From contig CALUZR010000006.1 of assembly GCA_944325335.1 (NCBI GenBank), forward strand, positions 30,579-94,578: a stretch of DNA of 64,000 nucleotides. Direction: 5' to 3'. The stretch's first letter is position 1, and the number at the start of each line of letters is the position of its first letter. This document shows positions 25,408 to 34,820 of the stretch, piece after piece. The notes below the pieces were generated by a model, which was not told the origin of the DNA, did no database searches, and saw nothing but the letters and a program-made list of their open reading frames with translations. The translations under genes were made by a program, and so were the position numbers. This DNA is from an uncultured Parabacteroides sp. (GTDB taxonomy: Bacteria > Bacteroidota > Bacteroidia > Bacteroidales > Tannerellaceae).

Positions 25408-28400
25408 TTATGCCTTTACGACTTTCACATCCAATTTGAAGTCTTCAAAATCGAGCGTGGTGGCATCAGCTATCGGCCCATTCGCAATCTCGATGCTATT
25501 GGCCAACACCTGATTCGAGATATACTCCTTATATTCCGTGATGGCATCGTCCATCTCTGCAGAAGAAGCGACGGTGATGTTCACCTTGTCGGTAATATCG
25601 AATCCGCTGCTCTTGCGCAGGTTCTGGACACGGTTCACCAATTCGCGTGCTAAACCCTCTTTCTTCAGGTCGTCGGTAATAGTGATATCCAACGCTACCG
25701 TGAGGCGTCCTTCGTTAGCTACCAGCCAACCCGGAATATCTTCGGAGAAAATATCCACATCCGCACGTTCGATGACGGCTTCTTGTCCGTCTACCTGAAG
25801 GGTGAAGGTTCCCGCCTTCTCGAAGGCATTGATATCTTCTTGGCTCATCTGCTGGATTTGTGCCGCCAACGCCTTCATGATCTTGCCATAACGCGGACCA
25901 AGCTTCTTGAAGTCCGGCTTGATGCGTTTTACCAAGATTCCGGCCGTATTATCGACGAATTTCATATCCTTTACGTTCACCTCATTCAAGATAAGCGATT
26001 TCACGGCCTCGATGCTTTCCTTCTGATGTTCATCCAGTACCGGAACCATCAAAACGTGGAGCGGCTGGCGGACTTTGATATTGACCTTACGACGCAGCGC
26101 CAATACCATCGAAGAGATATCCTGTGCCATCTGCATCCGCTCTTCCAATGCCTTGTCGATTAATTTTTCGTGGCAAACTGGGAAATCGGACAAGTGAACC
26201 GACTCTACTTGCTCGCGACCTGTTACGGCAATCAAATCACAGAACAGCTTATCGGCATAGAATGGAGCTATCGGTGCCATCAACTTAGCCACCGTTTCCA
26301 AGCAAGTATATAATGTCTGGTAAGCCGAGAGCTTATCTTCCGTCAAACCGCCCTGCCAGAAACGTTTGCGGTTCAGACGCACGTACCAGTTACTCAAATG
26401 ATCGTTCACGAAATCCGAAATTGCACGTCCGGCGCGTGTCGGTTCGTAAGTATTTAGGTAAGTATCTACATCCTTCACCAAACTATTCAACAACGAGAGA
26501 ATCCAGCGGTCAATTTCCGGACGCTTCGCCCAAGCCACTTCTTCTTGTGAATAATCGAAACCATCCACATTGGCATAAAGGGCGAAGAAAGAATACGTAT
26601 TATATAATGTACCAAAGAACTTGCGACGTACCTCTTCCACACCTTCCACGTCGAACTTCAAGTTGTCCCAAGGCGAAGCGTTCGTAATCATGTACCAACG
26701 CAATGGGTCAGAACCATATTTCTCAATCGTGGCAAACGGATCGACGGCATTGCCCAGGCGCTTCGACATCTTGTTGCCATTCTTATCCAATACCAAACCA
26801 TTCGACACAACGGCTTTGTACGCTACGCTATCGAATACCATCGTGGCAATGGCATGAAGCGTAAAGAACCAACCACGCGTCTGGTCTACCCCTTCGGCAA
26901 TGAAGTCCGCCGGATAGTACGAACGGCTATCGATCAGTTCTTTATTCTCGAACGGATAATGCAATTGGGCATAAGGCATCGAACCTGAGTCGAACCACAC
27001 GTCTATCAAATCGGCTTCGCGCTTCATCGGCTTGCCACTGGGCGAAACCAGTACGATGTCGTCGACAAATGGTCGGTGTAAATCGATCCGTTCATAGTTA
27101 TCTTTCGTGAAGACATTAGGCGTAAATCCTAACGTTTTATACGGGTTTTCTTTCATGAAACCGGCAGCTACCGATTTCTCTATCTCATTATACAATTCTT
27201 CTACCGAGCCAATGCAAATCTCTTCGCCCTCCTCACTGCGCCAAATAGGAAGCGGAGTTCCCCAATAGCGTGAGCGGCTCAGGTTCCAATCGTTCAGGTT
27301 CTCCAGCCATTTGCCGAAGCGGCCCGTACCGGTCGATTCCGGTTTCCAGTTGATGGTCTTGTTGAGTTCAATCATGCGCTCTTTGCAAGCCGTCGAACGG
27401 ATAAACCAACTATCGAGCGGATAATAAAGTACCGGCTTATCGGTACGCCAGCAGTGCGGATAGTTGTGCACGTGCTTCTCCATCTTGAAAGCTTGGTTTG
27501 CTTGCTTCATCTTCATGCAGATGTACACATCGAGCGATTCAGCGGCCTGTGCGGCTTTCTCGTCATACTTGCCATCTACGGTAAATTGCGGGTCGTAGGC
27601 ATTCTTCACCCAACGTCCTTCGTAGTCTTTATAAATATCCACATTGACGCATTCAGCCACAAACTTCTCATCCAGTTCGTCCAACAAGTAGAATTTACCC
27701 GTCAGATCGACCATCGGACGCGTCTCCCCCTTCTTATTAATCATGAAAAGCGAAGGAATGCCGGCTGCCTTGGCTACGAACGCATCGTCCGCACCGAACG
27801 TAGGCGCAATATGAACGATCCCCGTACCATCTTCTACGGTCACATAATCGCCCGAGATAACCCGGAATGCCTTGGCCGAAGCGTCTTGCCAATTACCATC
27901 CGTATTCAATTCAACCGGCTTCACCCATGGGAGGAGCTGTTCATATTCCATGCCGACCAAATCCGGACCTTTGTATTCGCCTACTACCTTGAACGGCACC
28001 AGCTTGTCGCCCGGCTTATAGTCCTCTAACGCAATACCCTCGGCTTTCTTATTGAAGTGCGTATAAAGCAATGCCTTTGCCAATACGACCGTCATCTTCT
28101 CGCCCGTATAAGCATTGTAAGTTTGAACAGCGACGTAATCAATCTTCGGCCCCACACAAAGCGCCGTATTGGAAGGCAATGTCCACGGAGTGGTGGTCCA
28201 TGCAAGGAAGTAAGGCGTTCCCCACTCGGCCATTTCCGGCTTCGGGTTCTTTATCTTAAACTGGCCTACGACGGTCAAGTCCTTCACATCCCGATAACAT
28301 CCCGGTTGGTTTAGCTCGTGCGAACTCAATCCCGTACCCGCCGCCGGTGAATAGGGCTGGATGGTATATCCTTTATATAATAATCCTTTGTTGTAAAGCT

Positions 28401-28899
28401 GCTTGAGGAGCCACCAAAGGGTTTCGATATAGCGGTTATCGTAGGTGATATAGGGATTCTCCAAGTCCACCCAATAGCCCATCTTCTCGGTCAGGTCCGT
28501 CCATTCCTTCGTATATTTCATGACGTCCCGCCGGCAAGCCGCGTTATATTCAGCCACCGAAATCTTCTTGCCGATGTCCTCTTTCGTAATACCTAAGGCT
28601 TTCTCTACGCCCAGTTCTACCGGCAGACCGTGCGTGTCCCATCCGGCTTTACGATTGACTTTGAATCCCTTCATCGTCTTGTAGCGGCAGAAGATATCCT
28701 TAATGGAGCGTGCAATCACGTGGTGGATGCCCGGCATTCCGTTGGCAGAAGGCGGACCTTCGTAGAATACGAACGAGGGATGACCTTCGCGGATTTCAAG
28801 ACTCTTGTGGAAGACATCGCCGTCTTGCCACTTCTTCAGGATTTCCTTATTCACGTCCGACAAGTCGAACTTCGAATATTCGGCAAATTTCTTATTCAT
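25408..28899 (-). CDS. ileS: Isoleucyl-tRNA synthetase
   Basis: 1163 residues, class I synthetase that charges tRNA-Ile with isoleucine. The HIGH-like motif appears as PPSANGMPGIHHVIAR near residue 50 and the KMSKS loop as NGNKMSKRLGNAVDP near 690. The editing domain lies between them (TTTPWTLPSNTALCV, DGTGIVHIAPTFGADD). LIDVWFDSGSMPYAQLHYP and DQTRGWFFTLHAIATMVFD are family landmarks. It lacks a C-terminal zinc finger and belongs to the longer IleS branch with an extended tail. It is preceded by its own promoter and by palindromic element copy 3. Confidence 0.96.
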   Translation of the reverse strand: MNKKFAEYSKFDLSDVNKEILKKWQDGDVFHKSLEIREGHPSFVFYEGPPSANGMPGIHHVIARSIKDIFCRYKTMKGFKVNRKAGWDTHGLPVELGVEKALGITKEDIGKKISVAEYNAACRRDVMKYTKEWTDLTEKMGYWVDLENPYITYDNRYIETLWWLLKQLYNKGLLYKGYTIQPYSPAAGTGLSSHELNQPGCYRDVKDLTVVGQFKIKNPKPEMAEWGTPYFLAWTTTPWTLPSNTALCVGPKIDYVAVQTYNAYTGEKMTVVLAKALLYTHFNKKAEGIALEDYKPGDKLVPFKVVGEYKGPDLVGMEYEQLLPWVKPVELNTDGNWQDASAKAFRVISGDYVTVEDGTGIVHIAPTFGADDAFVAKAAGIPSLFMINKKGETRPMVDLTGKFYLLDELDEKFVAECVNVDIYKDYEGRWVKNAYDPQFTVDGKYDEKAAQAAESLDVYICMKMKQANQAFKMEKHVHNYPHCWRTDKPVLYYPLDSWFIRSTACKERMIELNKTINWKPESTGTGRFGKWLENLNDWNLSRSRYWGTPLPIWRSEEGEEICIGSVEELYNEIEKSVAAGFMKENPYKTLGFTPNVFTKDNYERIDLHRPFVDDIVLVSPSGKPMKREADLIDVWFDSGSMPYAQLHYPFENKELIDSRSYYPADFIAEGVDQTRGWFFTLHAIATMVFDSVAYKAVVSNGLVLDKNGNKMSKRLGNAVDPFATIEKYGSDPLRWYMITNASPWDNLKFDVEGVEEVRRKFFGTLYNTYSFFALYANVDGFDYSQEEVAWAKRPEIDRWILSLLNSLVKDVDTYLNTYEPTRAGRAISDFVNDHLSNWYVRLNRKRFWQGGLTEDKLSAYQTLYTCLETVAKLMAPIAPFYADKLFCDLIAVTGREQVESVHLSDFPVCHEKLIDKALEERMQMAQDISSMVLALRRKVNIKVRQPLHVLMVPVLDEHQKESIEAVKSLILNEVNVKDMKFVDNTAGILVKRIKPDFKKLGPRYGKIMKALAAQIQQMSQEDINAFEKAGTFTLQVDGQEAVIERADVDIFSEDIPGWLVANEGRLTVALDITITDDLKKEGLARELVNRVQNLRKSSGFDITDKVNITVASSAEMDDAITEYKEYISNQVLANSIEIANGPIADATTLDFEDFKLDVKVVKA

Positions 28900-28938
28900 A
28901 TTTCGATGTTTAATTACATTAGCTACTTAAAAACCGTG

Positions 28939-28969
28939 CAAAAGTAGTCATTATATTTGAAATGAGCAA
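28939..28969 (-). promoter_or_regulatory. Promoter of ileS
   Basis: Minus strand TTG (28967-28969), 20 bases, TACTTTTG (28939-28946). The predicted leader is about 35 bases, too short for a T-box. Confidence 0.68.
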
Positions 28970-29027
28970 CTATGACAACTCTTACACGCTTGAATGAAAA
29001 TAGGGAAAGCTTGCAGGGAAAACCTGA

Positions 29028-29147
29028 AAAGATACGGGATAATCTCTATCTTTAGGCTGCAGATATATATCTTTAGGTTGAAGATACGTATCTTTAGTCT
29101 GCAGATATGTATCTTTAGGATAAAGATAGAGATTTCCTCGGATGTTG
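29028..29147. repeat. 120-bp palindromic element, copy 3
   Basis: Same length and layout as the copies at 4778 and 14800: AATCTCTATCTTTAGG arm, 21-base units alternating ATCTTTAG and CTGCAGATA, closing arm ending AAAGATAGAGATT, then CGGATGTTG. It lies in the divergent gap between ileS and the flavodoxin gene. A weak -7 box TAACTTTA for the flavodoxin gene follows at 29272-29279. Confidence 0.9.
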
Positions 29148-29309
29148 TGAACTTTTCCCTCGGTGTCTGGAACTTTTTCTCCCGCCTCTCCCCTTTTCTC
29201 TTATACCGAAAAAACCTCATAGCATCCCAAATATCCGTAATTCGGGTAGTGTTTCTTTCCAAAATCGTCCCTAACTTTACGGCGTAATTAAACTTAAAGC
29301 AGAAACGAT

Positions 29310-29855
29310 ATGAAACGATTTGCATTATTCATCGCGGCCGCCCTGCTGGTTTGCCTCCCGGCGGTTGCACAAAAGACGGAAGCCATGAAAGGTAAAACAT
29401 TGGTTGTCTATTTCTCGGCCACGGGAAATACGGAACGGGTGGCGAAAATGATCGCAACAGCTGCCCAAGCGGATTTGTACAAGATTCAACCCGCGAAAGA
29501 CTACACCTCGGCCGATTTGGACTGGCATAACAAATCATCCCGTTCGAGTGTGGAAATGAACGACGCGAAAGCCCGTCCGGAATTGAGCGGAAGCGTATCG
29601 AACTGGGCGGATTACACTACGGTTTATTTGGGTTATCCCATTTGGTGGGACCAAGCTCCACGCATTATCAACTCGTTTATCGAGAGCTACGATTTCTCCG
29701 GAAAGGTAGTCATTCCGTTTGCCACTTCAGGTAGCAGCAGCATCTCCCACTCTGCCCAGGAACTGAAGAAGACTTATCCTTCCATCAATTGGCAAAAAGG
29801 GAAGCTCCTCAATGGGGTTACACAAACAGACATTTCAAACTGGATTCAAAAATAA
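29310..29855 (+). CDS. Exported flavodoxin-family protein
   Basis: 181 residues. Residues 1-20 are a clear signal peptide (FALFIAAALLVCLPAVAQ), so the protein should be periplasmic or membrane-associated, unlike classical flavodoxins. The FMN phosphate loop is VVYFSATGNTERVAKMIA. The ring-binding loops are YLGYPIWWDQAPR and ATSGSSSISHSAQEL. The insert LDWHNKSSRSSVEMND matches the subfamily common in Bacteroidales. A flavin reductase family gene follows after 19 bases. It is likely a redox carrier or quinone/flavin reductase; the partner is unknown. Confidence 0.87.
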   Translation: MKRFALFIAAALLVCLPAVAQKTEAMKGKTLVVYFSATGNTERVAKMIATAAQADLYKIQPAKDYTSADLDWHNKSSRSSVEMNDAKARPELSGSVSNWADYTTVYLGYPIWWDQAPRIINSFIESYDFSGKVVIPFATSGSSSISHSAQELKKTYPSINWQKGKLLNGVTQTDISNWIQK

Positions 29856-29874
29856 CTTCATACATTATATCATC

Positions 29875-30435
29875 ATGAGAAAGAATTTTGGAGCCAAGCC
29901 GCTCAGCTATCCGCAACCGGTGCTGATTATCGCGGCCTACGACGAGAACGGGACACCCAATGCCATGAATGCGGCATGGGGTGGCATCAGCGAGATGAAC
30001 GAAATCAGCATGTGCCTCAGCGCAGGGCATAAAACCGTAAAGAACATCCTAAAGCGGAAAGCCTTTACCGTAAGTATGGCCGACGCAGCCCATGTAATTG
30101 CCTGCGATTATGTAGGTATCGTGTCGGGAAACCAGGTAGAAGACAAGTTCGCAAAGGCCGGATTCCATGCCACGAAATCCGAGTTTGTAGATGCGCCACT
30201 TATCGACGAACTCTCCGTCGCCCTCGAATGCCGGTTGAAAGATTACAGCCCGGAGACTTGCATCCTGCGAGGAGAAATCGTGAACGTCAGCGTAGACGAG
30301 CGCGCCTTGGACGAACAAGGGAAAGTAGACCCTGCCAAAGTCGCCCCCATCTGTTTCGACCCCTTCAATAATACTTATTTGAAGATAGGCGAGAAAGTAG
30401 GCAATGCCTTCGCCGATGGGAAACAACTCAAGTAA
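29875..30435 (+). CDS. Flavin reductase family protein (flavoredoxin-like)
   Basis: 186 residues from the ATG at 29875 (MRKNFGAKPLSYPQP). The upstream frame overlaps the flavodoxin end and is not used. FMN-binding split-barrel family: PVLIIAAYDENGTPNAMNAAW, LSAGHKTVKNILKRKAFTVS, EDKFAKAGFHATKSEFVDAP and LECRLKDYSPETCILRGEIV. Cytoplasmic, no signal peptide. It forms a two-gene transcript with the exported flavodoxin, closed by a hairpin at 30458. How a cytoplasmic reductase would serve an exported partner is unclear. Confidence 0.87.
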   Translation: MRKNFGAKPLSYPQPVLIIAAYDENGTPNAMNAAWGGISEMNEISMCLSAGHKTVKNILKRKAFTVSMADAAHVIACDYVGIVSGNQVEDKFAKAGFHATKSEFVDAPLIDELSVALECRLKDYSPETCILRGEIVNVSVDERALDEQGKVDPAKVAPICFDPFNNTYLKIGEKVGNAFADGKQLK

Positions 30436-30457
30436 ATGGGACCACACCCTTAAGTAC

Positions 30458-30499
30458 AAGAAACGTCCTCCCCGATTGAGAGAAGGACGTTTCTTTATT
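30458..30499. terminator. Bidirectional terminator
   Basis: A 12-base inverted repeat, AAGAAACGTCCT (30458-30469) with AGGACGTTTCTT (30484-30495), then TATTT on the plus strand. It lies between two converging genes and could serve both. Confidence 0.75.
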
Positions 30500-30513
30500 T
30501 ATACAGGGTTCGC

Positions 30514-32856
30514 TCAATTCCTCACCTTCATCCGCTCCTCGCCGATACATATTATATATACGCCCTTCGGCAACGAATAAGACCGAAGTCCCTCCTGTCG
30601 TTCACGCTTAAGGATTGTGCCGTTCATCGTGATAATCATCACCTCTTGCGGTTGTGAAGTATAGATATATAAGTTACCATTCTGCGTGTAAACCTTGATG
30701 CCTTCGATATCGGACATGCCTGTCGGCTCCTCCTCTATCTTCTCCACGCCTTCTACTTTGACGTAGATATCAGCATATACATTGTAGATAATGTACTCGC
30801 CTGGCTGCACACCTTCTTCTACCTCTTCCCAATAGCCATAAAGACTGCGCTTGAACAGCACCTTTAGGTTCTCCGCATTGTAACCCTCTTCTACTTCCAC
30901 ATAGACGCTTACTTGGTTCCCCTCCTTTACTACGCCTTTGCTCAAGGAAGCATCCACGCCTTCGCAGACATCCTTGAATTGGATGTTGTAGTAGAGGGGT
31001 GTGGGGTCGGGCTTGGGAGCTGGTTCTTCTTCCTTTGCCTTTACTGAAACATCATAAGTTAATGTACCTTTATAATTTGTACTCTCGTAAGTAACCGTAA
31101 TAGTTGCTGTTCCTTCTCCCACTGGAGTCACCAATGCTTCGCTCTTGATTTCTGTATTCACTTCTCCGGCACGAGTGGAAAGAGTCTCTATTTCTTCTAC
31201 TGTTGCTATATCGGTATCACTACTTACCCATTCCCAATTCCCGTTCTGTTCACTATCCGGCAATCCGGTTATGGTAGCGGTCAATGTGAATGCTGTACCT
31301 CCGGCTTCGAGTGTAATTGTCTGCTCCTGTTCGTCCGGTCGGCTAATCTCTACTTCGCCCGCTTCCACCTCCAAAGTATAAGTCGCTTCGCCGGTATAAT
31401 TCGGGTCAGCCGATTTTGCCGTGATCTTTACCTCTCCAACAGCTACCGCCGTTACCGTACCATCTTGTGATACCGTCGCCATATCCGTATTCTCGCTGAA
31501 ATAAGTTACCGCAAGACCTGTCGGTTCTACTGTTAATACGTTCTTACATGTTTCACCAACCTTTATCTTCTTGGCATCTTCAGCAAAAGAAAGGATTGCC
31601 TCATCTTTCTCGATAGTAAACTCTACCGTTTCTTCCAATCCCGTATAATTGTCCGTGCTTTCCACTGTCGCTTTCAACACATAATCGCCAGCATCCGTAG
31701 GCGCTGTTTCACTATATTCTTTCGAATCCTTAGGGGCATACGTGAATGAGACTTCGCCGAATTTCGCCGCTCCTGATGGTGTATTGGGCGTTTCATTATA
31801 TGTCCACCCCTTTATAGTTGGAGCCGTTATCCATTCGTTCTTGGCTTGCGTAATGTTAAACTTTTTCGTTACTTCATCTCCAAATAAACTACCTATAGGC
31901 ATAATGGTGATGGTCGCCTCGCCCGCGTCCGTGTTATTCTCGTAAGTTACCGTGTAATCCTCGCCTTGGGTATATTCTTCTTCTATCGTTTCCGGAAGAG
32001 TTATCGTTACCTTCGGAGTTATCGCCTCCCCCGTGTAGGTGTAGGAATCCTTCTCTATCACGACCATCTTTTCCGTCAATTTATGTTGCACCGTCCCGCT
32101 TATGTTTTCGGCTCCCGTAATCGAGCCGCCCGTCTCCACGCGGATGGCGCCGGCACCCTTCAGCTCACCTTCAACCGTCAGCTCACCGTTAACCGTCAGC
32201 GTCACGCCTTCCGGCACGGTGAGCGAGGTGCCTTCGGGAACGTTCAGCGTGTACCCCTCCGGAATCGTCAGGTCGACCGGCAGCTCGGGGGCGTCCTGGA
32301 CCTGTGCCTCTTTCGCGTCATTCACGAAGACGAAACCCGCATCATAAGCGCTCTCCGGAACATTTCCCCGAACCTTTGCCTCCGGTCCGATGATAAGAGT
32401 GCCATCGTTCATTAGGATATTCCCGTTCAGGTTGATTGTCCCGCCGGTGATTGCCACAGTGGAGGATTTATCCCCCGAGATGGCAGGCTCTGAGGACATT
32501 CCATCGCTTCTTATTGTCAGCCAGCCCTCTCCGGAAATAAAAAGGGAAGAGTTAGTAAGACTGATACCCTTCGACATATTCCCTCCGTAAGTGATGGTGT
32601 TGTTTAGACCTTCTTCCAATACCAAGTTAAGGGTAGTATTATTCTCCAAATTCATGGCTTTGCTGTTTGGTTTTGACATTGTAATCGTCACACCGCTGAA
32701 TGTCATCTCGTGTTTACCGCCTTGTATACGTTGTATACGGATAGCAAAGTCGCCGGGGCCTTCTCCGTCATTGAAGCTTCCGGTGACTCTGTAGTCGGTG
32801 TTTTCTTGGTTAATAATAAGGGGGTTACCATTATTAAGAGGCCGGTCTACTGGCAC
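30514..32856 (-). CDS. Large Ig-like surface protein, apparently phase-off
   Basis: The frame from a GTG at 32856 gives 780 residues, but it stays open upstream and encodes a signal peptide there (RAFFTLLLFLLCLPLAAQ) with no ATG in frame. Beyond that lies the (GCTT)13 repeat. The visible protein has a beta-helix-like start (SGVTITMSKPNSKAM), then tandem Ig-like domains (YTYTGEAITPKVTI, SFTYAPKDSKEYSETAPTDAG, NTDMATVSQDGTVTAVAVGEVK). It ends in a C-terminal sorting-like domain (YIYTSQPQEVMIITMNG, LPKGVYIICIG). It is most likely secreted and surface-bound. With one more repeat unit it would read from the ATG at 33101 as 863 residues. Confidence 0.75.
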   Translation of the reverse strand: MPVDRPLNNGNPLIINQENTDYRVTGSFNDGEGPGDFAIRIQRIQGGKHEMTFSGVTITMSKPNSKAMNLENNTTLNLVLEEGLNNTITYGGNMSKGISLTNSSLFISGEGWLTIRSDGMSSEPAISGDKSSTVAITGGTINLNGNILMNDGTLIIGPEAKVRGNVPESAYDAGFVFVNDAKEAQVQDAPELPVDLTIPEGYTLNVPEGTSLTVPEGVTLTVNGELTVEGELKGAGAIRVETGGSITGAENISGTVQHKLTEKMVVIEKDSYTYTGEAITPKVTITLPETIEEEYTQGEDYTVTYENNTDAGEATITIMPIGSLFGDEVTKKFNITQAKNEWITAPTIKGWTYNETPNTPSGAAKFGEVSFTYAPKDSKEYSETAPTDAGDYVLKATVESTDNYTGLEETVEFTIEKDEAILSFAEDAKKIKVGETCKNVLTVEPTGLAVTYFSENTDMATVSQDGTVTAVAVGEVKITAKSADPNYTGEATYTLEVEAGEVEISRPDEQEQTITLEAGGTAFTLTATITGLPDSEQNGNWEWVSSDTDIATVEEIETLSTRAGEVNTEIKSEALVTPVGEGTATITVTYESTNYKGTLTYDVSVKAKEEEPAPKPDPTPLYYNIQFKDVCEGVDASLSKGVVKEGNQVSVYVEVEEGYNAENLKVLFKRSLYGYWEEVEEGVQPGEYIIYNVYADIYVKVEGVEKIEEEPTGMSDIEGIKVYTQNGNLYIYTSQPQEVMIITMNGTILKRERQEGLRSYSLPKGVYIICIGEERMKVRN

Positions 32857-32898
32857 TTGCGCTGCGAGCGGGAGGCAAAGCAGGAAAAGTAACAGGGT

Positions 32899-32945
32899 AA
32901 AAAAAGCCCGCGCGTAGTGTCGGTTCTCGACACCCCGTCCGGGCT
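32899..32945 (-). terminator. Terminator-like hairpin inside the extended reading frame
   Basis: The arms AGCCCG (32905-32910) with CGGGCT (32940-32945) and GTGTCG (32917-32922) with CGACAC (32928-32933) are followed on the minus strand by seven T residues. It sits between the tetranucleotide repeat and the signal-peptide codons, so untranslated RNA could terminate here. Confidence 0.65.
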
Positions 32946-32960
32946 TCTCGTTATACCTTA

Positions 32961-33101
<141 letters not shown>

Positions 33102-33123
33102 GCTTATTTTGTTGTTGATGCGC

Positions 33124-33154
33124 CAAAGGTACGATTTGTTTTTGTTTCCTACAA
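33124..33154 (-). promoter_or_regulatory. Promoter in front of the repeat-containing frame
   Basis: Minus strand TTG (33152-33154), 20 bases, TACCTTTG (33124-33131). It lies between the end of the second glutamate dehydrogenase gene and the ATG at 33101. Confidence 0.6.
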
Positions 33155-33170
33155 CCAAATGACGATTTTT

Positions 33171-34508
33171 TTACACAATTCCTTGTGCCATCATCGCACG
33201 TGCCACCTTCATGAACCCGGCGATATTGGCGCCCTTCACGTAGTTAACGTAATCGCCTTCCTTGCCATGCGCCACGCACTGGCCGTGGATATCGCTCATA
33301 ATCTGGTGCAAACGCGCATCCACCTCGGCTGCAGACCAGGAGATATGCATGGCGTTTTGCGTCATTTCCAAACCAGAGGTCGCTACACCACCTGCATTCA
33401 CCGCCTTGCCCGGCGCAAAGAGTTGATGATGGGCGATGAAGAGGTCGACCGCCTCGGCCGTGCAGCCCATATTCGACACCTCGGCCACACAGAGCGTATG
33501 GTTGTCGATGAGCTGCTGGGCGTCGTCGGCATCCAATTCGTTTTGCGTCGCACATGGAAGCGCGATGTCCACCTTTTGTTCCCACGGTTTGCGGCCGGCA
33601 TAGAACGTGGCGTTCGGGAACTCTTCGACGTAGGGCTCGACCACGTCGTTGCCCGACGCGCGGAGTTCCAGCATGTAGTCGATCTTCTCGCCAGAGATGC
33701 CTTCCGGGTCGTAGACATAGCCGTCCGGACCGGAGATCGTGACCACCTTCGCGCCCAGCTGCGTCGCTTTCGTGGCGGCACCCCAGGCTACGTTTCCAAA
33801 GCCGGAAAGCGCTACGGTCTTTCCTTTTATATCGATGCCGTGCTCGTCCAGCATCTGGTGTACGAAATAGAGCGCGCCGAAGCCCGTCGCTTCCGGACGC
33901 AAGATCGAACCGCCATATTCCAACCCTTTGCCCGTGAAGGTACCCGTATGTTCGCGTTTCAGCTTCTTGTACATGCCGAAGAGGTAGCCGATTTCACGTC
34001 CGCCCACGCCGATATCGCCCGCCGGGACATCCGTATCGGGACCCACGTTGCGCCACAGCTCCAGCATGAAAGCCTGACAGAAACGCATGATTTCCGCATC
34101 GCTCTTACCACGCGGAGCAAAATCGGAACCGCCCTTCGCGCCACCCATGGGCAACGTCGTCAGCGCGTTCTTAAACGTCTGCTCGAATCCTAAGAATTTC
34201 AAAATAGAAAGATTAACGGAAGGATGGAAACGCAACCCACCCTTGTACGGACCGATCGCATTATTAAATTGTACACGATACCCTAAATTCACCTGGATTT
34301 CGCCCCGGTCGTCGACCCAAGGCACACGGAACGTAAAGATACGGTCCGGCTCCACTAAACGTTCAATGATTTTCGCCTTCTCGAACTCCGGATGTTCGTT
34401 ATACACATCTTCGATCGATAAAAGGACTTCCTTAACGGCTTGTAAATACTCTTTTTCGCCCGGATGCTTAGCTTCCAAAGCGGCTAAAATAGCTTCTGTC
34501 TTCATCAT
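33171..34508 (-). CDS. Glutamate dehydrogenase, NAD-type signature
   Basis: 445 residues, family I hexameric enzyme, clearly paralogous to the gene at 23650. The catalytic segments are the same (LTTLPMGGAKGGSDF, VPAGDIGVGGREIGY). The coenzyme site differs: SGFGNVAWGAATKA and ISGPDGYVYDPEGI, which match the NAD-specific Clostridium symbiosum enzyme, including the Phe and Pro positions known to affect coenzyme choice. I infer an NAD-linked, probably catabolic enzyme beside the NADP-linked biosynthetic one. It has its own promoter. The codon use is slightly more GC-rich than in the other copy. Confidence 0.93.
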   Translation of the reverse strand: MMKTEAILAALEAKHPGEKEYLQAVKEVLLSIEDVYNEHPEFEKAKIIERLVEPDRIFTFRVPWVDDRGEIQVNLGYRVQFNNAIGPYKGGLRFHPSVNLSILKFLGFEQTFKNALTTLPMGGAKGGSDFAPRGKSDAEIMRFCQAFMLELWRNVGPDTDVPAGDIGVGGREIGYLFGMYKKLKREHTGTFTGKGLEYGGSILRPEATGFGALYFVHQMLDEHGIDIKGKTVALSGFGNVAWGAATKATQLGAKVVTISGPDGYVYDPEGISGEKIDYMLELRASGNDVVEPYVEEFPNATFYAGRKPWEQKVDIALPCATQNELDADDAQQLIDNHTLCVAEVSNMGCTAEAVDLFIAHHQLFAPGKAVNAGGVATSGLEMTQNAMHISWSAAEVDARLHQIMSDIHGQCVAHGKEGDYVNYVKGANIAGFMKVARAMMAQGIV

Positions 34509-34538
34509 GCATACTGTTTAAGTTTAACATTATGTATG

Positions 34539-34568
34539 CAAAGGTAGTGATTCATCCGAGAACAGCAA
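34539..34568 (-). promoter_or_regulatory. Promoter of the second glutamate dehydrogenase gene
   Basis: Minus strand TTG (34566-34568), 19 bases, TACCTTTG (34539-34546), about 30 bases before the start codon. Confidence 0.65.
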
Positions 34569-34596
34569 GCGTTTTGCTTACAAAATGTAAGTCAAA

Positions 34597-34776
34597 TCAC
34601 CAAAATTTATTTTGACTCGGATTGTATTCGAATCCCGCCGCCTGCAATTTCTGCACAAGCAGGCTTTTACTAACGTGTAAATCATCGCAAAGCGCGTCGA
34701 GCGACGCATAATTGTCGCGCAATTTCGTGTTCACAAAGCTGAACAGCATCATCGGATCTGTAGGTAATTCCATCAT
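34597..34776 (-). CDS. DUF4250 domain protein
   Basis: 59 residues, starting MMELPTDPMMLFSFVNTKLR and ending GFEYNPSQNKFW. This is the whole DUF4250 family: a short N-terminal strand, an LRDNYASLDALCDDL helix, then SKSLLVQKLQAAG. The fold looks like a small helix-turn-helix, but no function is known. It has an AAAGGAG ribosome-binding site at 34787-34793 and a TACCTTTG box at 34805-34812. It is therefore a separately expressed gene between the DNA-repair pair and the second glutamate dehydrogenase. Confidence 0.82.
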   Translation of the reverse strand: MMELPTDPMMLFSFVNTKLRDNYASLDALCDDLHVSKSLLVQKLQAAGFEYNPSQNKFW

Positions 34777-34820
34777 GTCTTTAAATCTCCTTTAAATTTC
34801 GCGGCAAAGGTAAGGCTTTT

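Noticed and set aside
28900..28969. T-box or other riboswitch before ileS
   Set aside because: The predicted leader is about 35 bases, too short, and T-boxes are not typical of this phylum.
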